Shown: in pieces, positions 44,908 to 55,168 of the stretch | Position numbering within the stretch: position 1 is the stretch's first letter | Layout of the letters: every line of letters starts with the position of its first letter | Assembly: GCA_014281115.1 (NCBI GenBank) | Contig: JACONQ010000009.1 | Location: forward strand, 1,488,001 to 1,552,000 | DNA: 64,000 nt | Reading direction: 5' to 3' | Source of the DNA: Laburnicola sp. R22_1 | Lineage: Eukaryota; Ascomycota; Dothideomycetes; Pleosporales; Didymosphaeriaceae | Position numbers and translations under genes: made by a program | Notes under the pieces: generated by a model | The model's input: the letters and a program-made list of their open reading frames with translations, nothing else | Databases searched by the model: none | Told to the model about the DNA's origin: nothing

Positions 44908-46724
44908 TCAAGCCCTTCCTCCTTTCTTCGGCCTATAGCACTTCAACCACCGATCCAATGCTCTATAAAAGAACCCCCTACTCGTCTCGCCCAACGGCAC
45001 CGTCGTCCTAAAATCATAGCAATGCTGCGCATTCGCCAATACGTATCCAAAAATCTCATCCTCGTCTTGCTCCTGCGCACACGCCGGGGGATTCGTGAAT
45101 GCATGCGGATGCGGAGCCCACTTTTCGCCAGAGAGCGGGGATAGCGTGCGCCAGGGATCAAATTCGCCGCCAGACCAGTACGTCTGAGAGGGGCGGATGT
45201 CCCAGCCGCCGAAGAGGGCGTTTGTTCTGTGGACGCGTGGCCATTTGGGGAGCAAAGAGCGTGGCGCGGTGGGGAATTGCCGGTGGCAGATGTCGCGTTG
45301 GTGCTTGAGGGAGTTGTACTTGGAGACGAGTTGGTTAGGGCCTAGATTTGCGGATTGGAAAAATCCTGCTCATCGTTAGTGCTCGCTCTCTATCACAGTC
45401 TGAGGTTGGTGAGACGGAATAGACTTACCCCACTGCGTGCAGTACTGCCACGTCCATGACACACTTGCTGGATCCGTGAACGGCAAGTTCAAATTACAAT
45501 TGCTCGTCACGTTCTTGTCCCCTGAACATGTCGTCATAAAGAAATCGTTCACGACGCCTTTGAACGGTGCCCAGGTGCTCCATCTATCCACCGTAAACTT
45601 AGCGCCCTTGGACTTCGCCCAGCCGTCTTTGTTGGCTGTCTTGTTTGTCCTTGGGTCTGTTTCGATCCAATTGCAAAAGTCACCGAGACTCCACGGCGAT
45701 CCGTCCATACCGTAAGATTGCCAATACCAGAAAATTGAGGAGAGTGCATCGGCGAAAGTCGCGTGACTGTTCTTTTCGGCTCCGGCGCCGAGGAATTGCT
45801 GCTTGAGCGCACCGGCGGTAGAAGATTTGTCCAGTTGCTTGTCGATATACAGTATGGCGGCGTGAATGTCCTTTGAGCAGTTACCGGCACCGTAGCGTTG
45901 CATGCCGCGTGCCACTGGATCGAAGTACACGGACATGTCTACGCGAGCCTCGGTGGGCGCGGAGGAGGCGAAGCTGGCATAAATGGTGTCTGGGTACTTA
46001 TCACGCATGAAGGCAGCGCGCATAGCCGGGTAGGATCCTCCGACCATTACCCAAGGGGTTTTGTCAGGAGTAAGAGTGTAGTTGATATTCGGCCTGCTGA
46101 ATTGCCTCGCGAAGGCGTCAAGATCAGCAAGAGATTGCTCGGTATTGAGCCACCTGAAGACTTCGGGCGCAGTGTCTACGCTGATAGGTACGTTGCCAGG
46201 CGTCGAGTTTCCATCTTCAGTTTCATGTTAGTGTTGAACAGTTACATCGATTGTCGAGATGACTCACAGTAGCGATGCTCCCACACAATGCCAACCCCCT
46301 GGTACTTATCTACCATTGCCCTAAACATGTTTGTAGTTGCGCGACCCCTACCCAACCGACTTGCCACATAATTCTGCCCATTTGCCTCTCCCACATCATA
46401 CAAGAAGACCGGCGCACCAGGCTTGTATACGTCCGTGCTGACCCAGAAGCGATTGTAGAAGGTGCCGTCTTGTGCGTGGCTCCCCTTCTTCCCGAAGTGG
46501 TTCAATGGCAGCTCGATGTACTCAGGCACAATTACCTCGCCAGAGGGAGGATCAGGACCGGCGGCCAACGACTGCATAGTCTCAAGCGAGTGCATAGGCG
46601 TTCCGTCGGGGTATAGACCCAATTCCGCCATCTCGCCGAATTGTCGCATGCGCGCAAGGTCCAAAGCGGACGCGCCTTGCAAAAGGACGAGGGACAGAGC
46701 CTTCAAAGACATCGAGGACCGCAT
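44908..46724 (-). CDS. Secreted serine peptidase, family S28 (prolyl carboxypeptidase type)
   Basis: Three minus-strand exons (46724-46268, 46214-45429, 45365-44908) give 566 aa. A signal peptide is at the N-terminus (MSLKALSLVLLQGASAL, possibly starting at the second Met). Conserved blocks: ELPLNHFG near residue 70, then FWVSTDVYKPGAPVFLYDVGE; the nucleophile elbow VMVGGSYPAM; the Asp region GGWDIRPS / GGEFDPWRTLS; and the His in NAQHCYDF. Several N-glycosylation sequons are present (NYT, NCS, NKT). S28 enzymes cleave after proline, at acid pH, outside the cell or in vacuoles. Splice joins restore the frame and the motif YYGNSTPG. Confidence 0.93.
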
Positions 46725-46874
46725 CCTGAAGACCGTTCAGGGAATATGAATTGGCAAATCGGAAGCTGGCACAAGACCAAAAGAGCTCAACCACAGCAGC
46801 ACTCCTCTCCAAGACCTCCCGGGAATCAAGCAGGACACAAAAGCCGTAAGCAGCACATATGGGGCAGAAGCCCC

Positions 46875-46881
46875 TATATAG
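46875..46881 (-). promoter_or_regulatory. TATA box of the S28 peptidase gene
   Basis: TATATAG on the minus strand about 150 bp upstream of the ATG at 46724. Confidence 0.45.
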
Positions 46882-47326
46882 CTGTAGATATGGACCATGG
46901 CCTCGCTAACCATATCACGGCGAACCCTTGTTGCCTGCCAGGGCACGAGACTGCGACAGGCCAATCGAGTGACAGCGGCTGTCCTTCATCTCGTTAGTAG
47001 AGGCGGTTACTTACAGCAGACGGGAGAGGAAGGTAGAATGTGGCCGGGATGGGTACCGCCGTACCGGGCATCCAAATTATTACCCTGTCATCGAGGTGGC
47101 TCTATCGAATGCTTGTCACTGCTTCCGAATTCTCGTCGTTTCCCGGCACCCGTCAGGCTCATCGCTTCGCATGAAACCGGCGATCCCATCCGCTTCGACA
47201 CGGTCAGCCGTGTGGGTGTATGAAGGCGAAGCTTTACTCGGAAGGTCGATCCAATGGCACCAGAACATGGTTGAGAGCTTATCAGCGCGCCTGCCATTCA
47301 GGAGGCCCTGATAGGGTTGCGAATTT

Positions 47327-47518
47327 TCGCATACAGTATGTATATACATGTATATATACGGTATATATACGAGAATGCATACACATACGGCTAAGTAAGC
47401 CTGCGCACGGCTTCTATATAGAGTGTCTGTGCTTTGTAGATGCCTAATTTGTCCTAGTTAAGTGGGTCGCATACATATATGTATATACCGTATCCCGTAT
47501 ATACGGTATATATACAAG
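47327..47518. repeat. Pair of AT-rich direct repeats with TATACGGTATA palindromes
   Basis: Two blocks of about 50 bp (47327-47375, 47466-47518) both run CGCATACA...GTATATAC...TATATACGGTATATATAC and are about 140 bp apart. Each contains the near-palindrome TATACGGTATA; a third TATACCGTATA stands at 47529-47539. Could be a duplicated regulatory or origin-like segment, or a remnant of a small foldback element. Confidence 0.5.
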
Positions 47519-48220
47519 ATCGTCAAAATATACCGTATATTTTCAACCCTAGGCCCTGAGCGGGGTGTACCTGCCAAGTCCCTGGCCGCCTTCCAAATTT
47601 AGCCTAGATCACGTCGCCCCACAGCCCGCAATATTGAATATATCATGCCGCTCTAGGATCAGCCGCGGTCCCGTTCGCTGGTAGATAATAGATTGCCATG
47701 CAGCGTTCTGGATGAACCAAGGGAAAGTTGGGAAACTGCGGCGATGAAGAGAGGCAGTGAGTGTGTCGTGACGATCCAAAATGGCGACTTTTACTTGCCC
47801 ACTCTGTGAGTTGCACGTACACAGCAGCAGGTCGGGTCCTTCATCCTCTAGTTTATTGCATCGCAATTTCGCCATGCATATCTAGACACTTGACACGTTT
47901 TGTTGCTAATACTCATTGCACATCTAGCCAACATGTAAATGTATGAGGACACTTGTCTCTCAGTCCTCATCCACATCCGTTTCCAGAGCCCTATCATCCC
48001 CCAAGCCATGCCGAACTAATCCTAGAGTTAAAAAGCCATACGTTATGTACACTCAAAACTGTATATAATACAACCGAGTCCTATAGAGCCTCTGCGAATT
48101 CGAGCCGCACTATACTCCTAAGACCCAGGAAACCCCGTGCAAATCTGACTCCTTTGTCCGAATAATCCACAACAGCCCAAAAAGTAGTCTTGAAAACCAA
48201 GCCACAGCATCCGACGCTGG

Positions 48221-51073
48221 CTACTGCTGGCCTGCGTATCCGTTACCGTTGTGGTGAGGAGCGAATTGCATGCTAGGCCAGTTGTTCGATGCGAGGATCT
48301 GCATGACCGACGCGTCGCCGGCGATCTGGCCACCTTGATTTGGATCTTGAAAATCACCTTCTCGGCCACCCATCATTCGGAGCGTTGTTGCGCCGTTTAA
48401 ATATTGACTTTGGGGTCCCGGCTGCTGCCTATACATAATCGTCCTTCTTGTCCATTGGTGCCAGTCGGCCGAGGGGATATCGCTCGCATAAGGTGCGTGG
48501 TGGCCGTTCGCAGCCGCTTGTGTGTTGTTGTACGCGTACGGATCCTCGGCAGGTTGGACTGTTGAATTAGAAGCTACTGCCTGCAGAGCTGCAGCGTGTG
48601 AAGGCGCCATTGCGGCATCGTGGTCGGGACTATATGACTGTTGACCGGAGCTGGAAGCCGTTCGCTGCGGCGCAGAAGCCGGTGTCCCGTGGCCGAAAGC
48701 ATAAGCAGCGCCAACGGAAGCAGTAGCGTAAGACTGAGCGGAGGCGGCCACCGTTGCTGGTTCAGTCGTGTTGCTGGCTGCATTTGGATAGGATGGTTGA
48801 TGATTACCGTTCGTGTAGGTTGTAGGTACTGAAGGCTGCTCCGACGGAACTTGCAATGCGACCTGGGCGAGAGACTGGCTTGCCGTTCTCTTGTATATGC
48901 TCTCAATGATGTTTCCCATTGACTGTTCAATGATCTGAGCTATCTCATCTTTCAGTTTATCACCAAAACCTGTCAATAGAGTTAGCTGTGCAACCTCGAG
49001 GCAGAGAAAGACTTTACCTAGTAACTGGCCAGATTCGCTAATCAGTCCAACCCATTCATTCATATCACTTTTAAGCTGGTCCATGTCGGCTGAAGTTAAC
49101 TTGTCCCTGCGCTGGTAGTGGCCAAATAGTGTGGTGAAGATTGCACCCACATAGGTGACGATGTTGATCCATGTGTTGTCCAAGCTGCGGAGCTTTTTCA
49201 TCTCCGTGCATGCATACAATAACTTCTTTGCAGCCACGAGACATTTGTCTAGACTAGAGGTTATGCATTTAGGATCTTCCGACCTACACATGGCAGGGTG
49301 GTACATGTGTAGATGGTATTCCTGGTACCAGTATTCGAGGTACAGAGAAAAGATATAGTCGTCCTTGGAGGCAACGGCTGGGTCCTTCAGCTCCGGTGGT
49401 AATTCTTCCTTCCATTGCCCTATTTCAGCTTCCAGATGTTTCAAGTTGTCCTCGTAGGTACGCGGGGACGGATTGATTGAATATAATGTCTGGTACAGTC
49501 TCGACAAAGGCACCGTGAATTTGGCAACCTGAATACCAACCTGGAAGGAACATTTGTGGAAAGTGTCTAAGCCGATATCCTCACCAGGCAGACAGTCACT
49601 CATAGGCTCGGGAAATTCGACATCGATGTCCTCTATTCTGATCGGCATTGGCCGGCCCAGTTTTCCGCTGAGGTTTACCGCCTGACAATGGAGGGCCCAG
49701 AAGGTCCGCTTTCTCATCTCCACTTCAAGCTTATCCATGTTGGCTCCCTTGGCCCACGCCTTTGATGAGCGATGGTATCCGAGCTCCATGGCCAGCTGAA
49801 AAGTGGTGCAAGCCATGATCCAGGCAGCGCCAGGCTTGGGGAAATTGCGCAGGTGGTGCACAATTAGCGTCAAGGCTTGCACATCTCGCCAGGTGTGTGA
49901 TAACCACAAATCCTTGAAGAAGCTCAATGCATACCGGTAGTGTCGGTGTGAGTCCTCCATCAGTGAAGCTTGGCGATTTCGGACGGATATTTGGTAGTTC
50001 AATGATGCGATTACCATGTGCACACAGACGGTCTCAGACGGAGAGGGCTTAAAACCGGGCTCGTGTCCAATGCGCCAAATCAAGTTCATCAGGGTAGGTT
50101 TGTCGAGAAGCATGATGAAGGGGTGCAGTGAGCGGAGAAACCAGGAGCAGTATTCCTTCAAGGTCTGGTACGGCGGCAGCGGGACAGGCTCTATCTGGTC
50201 GTGATTGAGGGCCACGCGCATAACGTGGGTATACGACATGTACGAATTGTCATAGTCCTTGTCATCGACATAGTCGGTAATGTCGATCTCGTGGCCAAAC
50301 ACAGATAGCGACGTCCCGCTGATGTTGCTGAGCACCGAGTCGGCGGACGATACGCCTAGGTAGTTGTCGCCAAAGGAGTGGTGCTTGTATTGCGGCAGCG
50401 GCCTGGTATTCTCCCGGACACTTGCGGGGGTGTAGCCGGCCAAGGGCGACGTGCTGGTCCGCCTGTTTGTGGAGTCTCCCCACTCGCTGGCGGTCGTGGT
50501 GCTCGACGGTGTCCACGGCGCGCTGCACGCTGTAAAAGTGGGATGGTAGGGGGCCGGGCGCGGCTCGATGCCCACCTCTTTCAATTGCGCCTGGAGCTCT
50601 GCCACATGGGCGCGCAGCCAGCTGTTCTCAGCCTCCATGGCCTCGACTTGGCCGCGCGTCGTCGCTTTCCCCGTGATGCGGTCGGTGGTTCTGCATGGCA
50701 TGCGGTTGTGCCTGCAGGGCGAGCAGCCATCAGCTAAAGTCGGGGTCAGCAAATGTCGGGTCAGCCGAGGGGTACGGTTGCGAACGTGCCTTTGGCATCG
50801 CATCGAATCTTGCGGACCTGGCAGATGTGAGTCAGAAGCAGCACACGGGGCGCCTGCGCGACGTACCTTGCACCGGTCGCACGCCTGGCCGGTGCGCGAG
50901 GAGCCCGCGAGCTTCTTCTTGACGGACGACGAGAAATCGCTGGTGCTGGTGGGCGACGGCCGCTGCTGGACCAGAGGGCTGGCGGCGACATCGCGCTCGG
51001 CCCGGGGCAGTTTTGGGGCCTGAGGGCTGGCAGAGAGGTCGACGTCGGAGGGCCTCTTGTTGGTAGAGGCCAT
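48221..51073 (-). CDS. Zn2Cys6 fungal transcription factor
   Basis: Four minus-strand exons (51073-50867, 50817-50790, 50733-49018, 48969-48221) give 899 aa. The binuclear zinc cluster is at residues 65-92 with exact C-x2-C-x6-C-x6-C-x2-C-x6-C spacing, but only if a GC-AG intron (50789-50734, donor GCACGT) is removed. A linker (TTDRITGKATTRG) and short coiled coil (VEAMEAENSWLRAHVAELQAQL) follow, as in dimerising Gal4-type factors. The fungal-specific middle homology region runs from about 280 to 700 (WFLRSLHPFIMLLDKPTLM). The C-terminus is rich in Ala, Gln, Tyr and Pro, a likely activation domain. The target genes are not known. The start at 51073 is chosen as the first Met close to the cluster; an in-frame Met at 51136 would add 21 residues. 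It is divergent from CGI121. Confidence 0.9.
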   Translation of the reverse strand: MASTNKRPSDVDLSASPQAPKLPRAERDVAASPLVQQRPSPTSTSDFSSSVKKKLAGSSRTGQACDRCKVRRAGAPCAASDSHLPGPQDSMRCQRHVRNRTPRLTRHLLTPTLADGCSPCRHNRMPCRTTDRITGKATTRGQVEAMEAENSWLRAHVAELQAQLKEVGIEPRPAPYHPTFTACSAPWTPSSTTTASEWGDSTNRRTSTSPLAGYTPASVRENTRPLPQYKHHSFGDNYLGVSSADSVLSNISGTSLSVFGHEIDITDYVDDKDYDNSYMSYTHVMRVALNHDQIEPVPLPPYQTLKEYCSWFLRSLHPFIMLLDKPTLMNLIWRIGHEPGFKPSPSETVCVHMVIASLNYQISVRNRQASLMEDSHRHYRYALSFFKDLWLSHTWRDVQALTLIVHHLRNFPKPGAAWIMACTTFQLAMELGYHRSSKAWAKGANMDKLEVEMRKRTFWALHCQAVNLSGKLGRPMPIRIEDIDVEFPEPMSDCLPGEDIGLDTFHKCSFQVGIQVAKFTVPLSRLYQTLYSINPSPRTYEDNLKHLEAEIGQWKEELPPELKDPAVASKDDYIFSLYLEYWYQEYHLHMYHPAMCRSEDPKCITSSLDKCLVAAKKLLYACTEMKKLRSLDNTWINIVTYVGAIFTTLFGHYQRRDKLTSADMDQLKSDMNEWVGLISESGQLLGKVFLCLEVAQLTLLTGFGDKLKDEIAQIIEQSMGNIIESIYKRTASQSLAQVALQVPSEQPSVPTTYTNGNHQPSYPNAASNTTEPATVAASAQSYATASVGAAYAFGHGTPASAPQRTASSSGQQSYSPDHDAAMAPSHAAALQAVASNSTVQPAEDPYAYNNTQAAANGHHAPYASDIPSADWHQWTRRTIMYRQQPGPQSQYLNGATTLRMMGGREGDFQDPNQGGQIAGDASVMQILASNNWPSMQFAPHHNGNGYAGQQ

Positions 51074-51548
51074 TCTGCAGTCTGGTGCAAAGGCAATCGC
51101 CGCGTCGACGGAACAAGCCGCGGTGCCTGCAGACACCCGCGCGCTATGTCAGCTCCGGTCGCTGGAGCCCTGCTGGAGGCGCAGCGAAGGTCACAGGGTT
51201 GGGCGGTCGGCCATCGATGATGCGGCCTGGTTGGGGGTGTGTGTGTGCCTATTATTGTGCGGGCCCTCTCACTACCAAACTGCCTTTTCGGACGCGCCCG
51301 TATTCAAACCCCACCATCCCCATTGAGCCGTCTGAGAGGTCCGCCGTCACCGTTTGCACCTCTCCCACGTCTCACCTTGCCGCGAACTGCTGGGGACCGG
51401 GCCCCGCCAAGACGCATCGCGTTTGGGCTATCAGTGGCATATCACGACCTTGAAGGTACGCCTAAATCGGCGCTGTGGAAGACAGCTCGTGCAACTTGGG
51501 AGCAACCACTACCGTCACTTGAAACCTTGAAACGAGAGCAAAAAAAAC
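51074..51548. promoter_or_regulatory. Divergent promoter region (Zn2Cys6 factor / CGI121)
   Basis: 475 bp between two head-to-head starts, GC-rich and without a TATA box. An A-rich run (AAAAAAA) lies directly before the CGI121 ATG at 51549. Confidence 0.5.
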
Positions 51549-52145
51549 ATGGCCGCCGTCCACACCTTCCACCTCCCCCACTACGCGGACCACCCTGTCC
51601 ACGTGGCTCTCTTCAAAGACGTGGCAAACGCCGCCTTCCTACGCAGCCAACTCCTCGAAGCAAACCCAGACTTCGACTATGCCTTCCTGGACGCCACCAT
51701 GATCCTCAGCGCACAGCAACTGCTGCTAGCCACCGTGCTCTCTCTGCACGCCCACCTGACCTCCCGATCAAAGACGCGCACCCCGCACTCTGAGCTGGTT
51801 TTCCGCCTGCACCCCAACAACAACATCGGGGAATCCTATCGCAAGTTTGGCATCACCGATGATTCGACCCACGTCATCGCCGTCAAGTTTTCCTTGTCGC
51901 CCGAGACTACCAACGAGAGCGTGAGCAAGCACTTGGGCGACGTGGTACAGGGCGAATCGGTAGAGCTAGGTCATGAGGGGGGAGAGTTGGGAACATGGGC
52001 CGATGTATCGAAGATACGAAACGTCTACAAGCTCAATGATGCCGGAAAGGGCAAGAAGGGGTCCGCTGTGAATGGGGAAGCGAAGGATGAGATGCACCAG
52101 CTAGAAAGCGTGATTCTGGGGACCATGTCGCTGAAGGGTTCATGA
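51549..52145 (+). CDS. CGI121: EKC/KEOPS complex subunit Cgi121 (TPRKB homologue)
   Basis: Single exon, 198 aa. MAAVHTFHLPHYADHPVHVALFKDV, split here as HTFHLPHY then VALFKDVANAAFLR, is the usual beginning; DYAFLDATMILSAQQLLLA and TPHSELVFRLHPNNNIGESYRKFGI are the most conserved blocks of the family, followed by the Val/Phe strand (VIAVKFSL). Cgi121 binds the kinase Bud32 in the KEOPS complex, which makes the t6A modification on tRNAs reading ANN codons and affects telomeres. Length is close to the yeast protein. Confidence 0.93.
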   Translation: MAAVHTFHLPHYADHPVHVALFKDVANAAFLRSQLLEANPDFDYAFLDATMILSAQQLLLATVLSLHAHLTSRSKTRTPHSELVFRLHPNNNIGESYRKFGITDDSTHVIAVKFSLSPETTNESVSKHLGDVVQGESVELGHEGGELGTWADVSKIRNVYKLNDAGKGKKGSAVNGEAKDEMHQLESVILGTMSLKGS

Positions 52146-52426
52146 AGAACACTCTTGCTATGCAGGTGCCCACCCAATCCACGAACCCAAGAATTGCATC
52201 GAGACATAGACACAGAGCAAAACGCATCCGAAAAGAACAATGAACCTAGGCGACCTGGCATCACGTGTCCCGATCACCGCCCTGGAGGTACCTAGGTAGA
52301 GGACCTGTTAGACAGAACAAAAGGAAGCCTCGATTTCGACTATGCTACAAGGTTGCAGAGGAGGTAACGGAAAATGCCTGCATGGCTGTATAGATACACC
52401 GGCGGTTCCGTGATAGCTGAGCGAGC
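52146..52426. other. Convergent intergenic region
   Basis: 280 bp between CGI121 and COX Vb stops; no feature recognised. Confidence 0.45.
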
Positions 52427-53356
52427 TTATAAGTGCAGATATTCGGGCTTGATGAAATCGGACATGTCCTTCGGCCTGGGGTATGGGTTCTCTGTTCTAA
52501 TGGTCAGCAACCAGTTCATCATCGGGTACATTGAAACGTACCGTGGTGGTCGTGACCGTGGTCGTGAGAGTGCGGGTCGTCTGCCGGGCCGACGTAGTGC
52601 ATCTTGTATGCCGAGCCGCACTCACTGCAGCGGGCTACGGGCTCTTCGCGGGTCAACTACGATATCTTAGCATACAATAAATATCCTATAGCGATAGCGT
52701 TCGTACGGTGATCCAGAGGACGTTGTGCGAGTCAGCGGGGCAGCCAGTGCAGCCGACGTACTGCTCGTTACCAGCCGAGTTGACAACGATGGGATCCTCC
52801 ATGGTGCCTGCGATCGATCAGCCATGCCCAAGGTATCTTCACGTTGTCCCCAGAGGACCAGTCATGGCATACCGACACGGCTAGCATCCAATGGTCTCAT
52901 GTCGAAGATGTCGATGCCCTGCATCTTTCCCAAAATTTCAAGACGCTCCAGACCGGTGGCTTGCTCGAGATCGGTAGGGACGGTACCGGGCTTGGCACCG
53001 GGTGGGAGAAGATCGGCTTCGGTCTTGATCTCTGTATAGTGTCAACGGATGTGGTCCTCCACGTTGTTTGCGAAGCCGGTCGCAGCTCGGTAGCGCGGAT
53101 ATCGGCACGGCGGGCAGCACATACCGTCAATCTTCTTGAAGCCCTCGACAACGCTGGGGGCACTGGCAGAGTGTCCAGCCTCCTTGTCCGCGGTGGCCTT
53201 TTCGTTCACATCGCCTACAATTGATGTCAGAGGTGCATCGTACGATAGCTCCTTGCGCAACTTACGACGGACAAAAGAGGTGGTGAAAGTGCGGCGGGCA
53301 AGGGCACGAGGGGCGGCTCGCCGTGCGACGGCGAATGCAGAGCGCTGGACGAACAT
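52427..53356 (-). CDS. COX4: Cytochrome c oxidase subunit Vb (yeast Cox4)
   Basis: Six minus-strand exons (53356-53266, 53214-53125, 53031-52873, 52807-52707, 52656-52542, 52491-52427) give 206 aa. An Arg/Ala-rich mitochondrial presequence (FVQRSAFAVARRAAPRALAR) comes first. The middle has LLPPGAKPGTVPTDLEQATGLERLE, typical of fungal forms. The zinc site is CTGCPADSH together with ARCSECGSAYK. A His/Asp-rich run (DDPHSHDHGHDHH) and the tail FIKPEYLHL close the protein. This nuclear-encoded subunit binds zinc on the matrix face of complex IV. Every junction keeps the family sequence continuous. Five introns in about 930 bp make it the most intron-dense gene in the window after the Osh gene. 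Confidence 0.95.
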
Positions 53357-53732
53357 GGCGGGCGCAATTGGGGGAGTGGAGAGGGGTGCGGTGGTGTGAA
53401 GCTGCAGGTCGGAGCGAACGCATCGTGCCGTCGCTCGGCGAAGAGCTATGCTGAGTCACCCATCGATCGACCTTGGGCTTGTGCTGGGGCTGCGTCTAGT
53501 AGATAGGCCGTCCGCGCCGTGTGAATTCTATTCTATGCCAGCTGTGCAGTGCCGCACAAACACGCAGGCTGCTGTGAAGCTGCCGCCTATATAGATCGCG
53601 GTCCGCACTCTGTGCATCGCAGCATATCGACAGACCGAACCTGAGTGTCCAGACATTGCATTTGCATCACCCAGCTTGCTGCAACTCACCGTCCACAAAC
53701 CCCCTGGGCTAAGCACACTGCAACTTGCAGCC
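53357..53732. promoter_or_regulatory. Divergent promoter region (COX Vb / nicotinamidase)
   Basis: 376 bp between two starts. CTATATAG at 53587-53594 is about 140 bp before the nicotinamidase ATG and is a likely TATA box for it. Confidence 0.5.
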
Positions 53733-54465
53733 ATGCCATTCAAGCCAGCACTCGTCGTTGTTGATGTGCAGGAGGACTTTTGTCCGCCCGTGAGTTGCAT
53801 TGCATGCGCGCTAACCCAGGCTGCTACTGACAGTGTGCTCCTAGAATGGCTCTCTTGCCGTAGTTGGAGGACGTGACATCGTCCCAGCAGTCAACAGTCT
53901 CCTCGCTCTCCCGTTCGCGCTCAAGGTTGCAACCAAAGATTTCCATCCGCAGGACCACGTCTCCTTCGCATCCAACCACGAAGCGCCGAACAACAGGCCC
54001 TTTGAGTCGTTGATCACCATCAAGAACCCCCTCAACCCCTCCGAAACCCAGGAGACGCGATTATGGCCGGACCACTGCGTACAGGGTACCAAAGGCTCCA
54101 ACCTACTCCCCGAGCTCGACAGCGAAAAGGTGCATAAGATTGTAGAGAAAGGGCAGGACAAGCGAGTCGAGATGTACTCAGCGTTCGCGGACCCCTTCAC
54201 AAATCCCTGCGTGAGCAAAAGCGGGCTTGCGAAGATACTGCACGATGCGGAGGTCACAGATGTGTTTATCGCGGGACTCGCGGCGGACTACTGCGTCCGA
54301 AACACCGCGCTGGACTCGGCCAAGGAAGGCTTCAAGACGCGCGTCATCGGAGAGGCGACCAGAGCGGTCGACCCATCAAGCATGGATGATATACTGAAGG
54401 AGTACAATGAGGCAGGAGTGCTGGTCATCAAAATGGACGACGAGGCGCTCAAGTTGGTGAAGTAG
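53733..54465 (+). CDS. PNC1: Nicotinamidase (Pnc1)
   Basis: Two exons (53733-53789, 53845-54465) give 225 aa. Catalytic Asp11 lies in VVVDVQEDF; zinc ligands are Asp51 and His53 in TKDFHPQDH and the His of LWPDHCVQGT; the catalytic Cys is in GLAADYCVRNTALDS. The catalytic Lys is probably in VEKGQDKRVEMYSAF. The enzyme hydrolyses nicotinamide to nicotinic acid in the NAD+ salvage pathway and so relieves sirtuin inhibition. The 55-nt intron follows directly after the first catalytic motif. Family match is complete and the length is normal. Confidence 0.96.
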
Positions 54466-55168
54466 GAGACATGGCATGGTCATGGCAAGCGAGACACGCT
54501 CGGGCTTGCCTGTTCTTTTACCAAAGGCACGATTTCACAGACAGGAGGGTTTGTTGGTGGATTTATCGGACCTGTTTGGTAAGATACCCGGCGAAGACGA
54601 AGGCTACATTTCCTCCACAGGCTCGCGCCTCGTCCCTGACGATCCGAGTTCGCCTATGTAGGTAGCTTTAATGAGATAGATCACTCATGTGTACCTCGGC
54701 CGTCCACGGGTGCGTTGTCTGAGCATTTTCTCTCCGTTCGAGCTAGTCTCTAGATTTGCGATTCCGAGGGCTGCCGCGTTGGGGTCAGCTGCGCTCTGTT
54801 GTCAGTGCTGGCAGCGCAGAGACGTGAGTGGATGCATTCACAGCCCCGGAGCAAATTAAAAACGAACCTGCGCGTGGCAGAGGTCGGAACCTCGTGGCCG
54901 TAGACATATATAGACATATATATCGCAGCAGCGGGGCATCCAGGCACTACCGCGACGAGGCCCGAATCGTCGGTTTCCTCCCCCGCCACGCGTTCCGTCA
55001 TCGCTCGAGCCTCCTGCACACACGGTTGACTGTGCAGCTGCCACAACTTCACAACCGACCCAGTCACCTAGCGAGCTGCCTGCGCCGGAACCTCGGACAC
55101 CTGTGCGCACGTTGGCGAACCGTATACCTCTTCTTGCACGGCAATTTTGCGCAGCATAGATACCCGTC
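54466..55168. other. Intergenic, no gene recognised
   Basis: 700 bp between two plus-strand genes. A 61-codon frame just after PNC1 (54476-54661) has a protein-like look (GLLVDLSDLFGKIPGEDEGY) but no start context or partner exon was found. Confidence 0.4.

Larger units (their letters stand above)
46725..48220. other. Intergenic with AT-rich direct repeats
   Basis: 1.5 kb between the S28 start and the transcription-factor stop. Contains a TATA box near 46875 and two similar AT-rich blocks (47327-47375 and 47466-47518), listed separately. No coding pattern seen. Confidence 0.5.

Noticed and set aside
50568..51023. 151-codon plus-strand frame opposite the Zn2Cys6 gene
   Set aside because: Antisense shadow of conserved coding sequence without own features.
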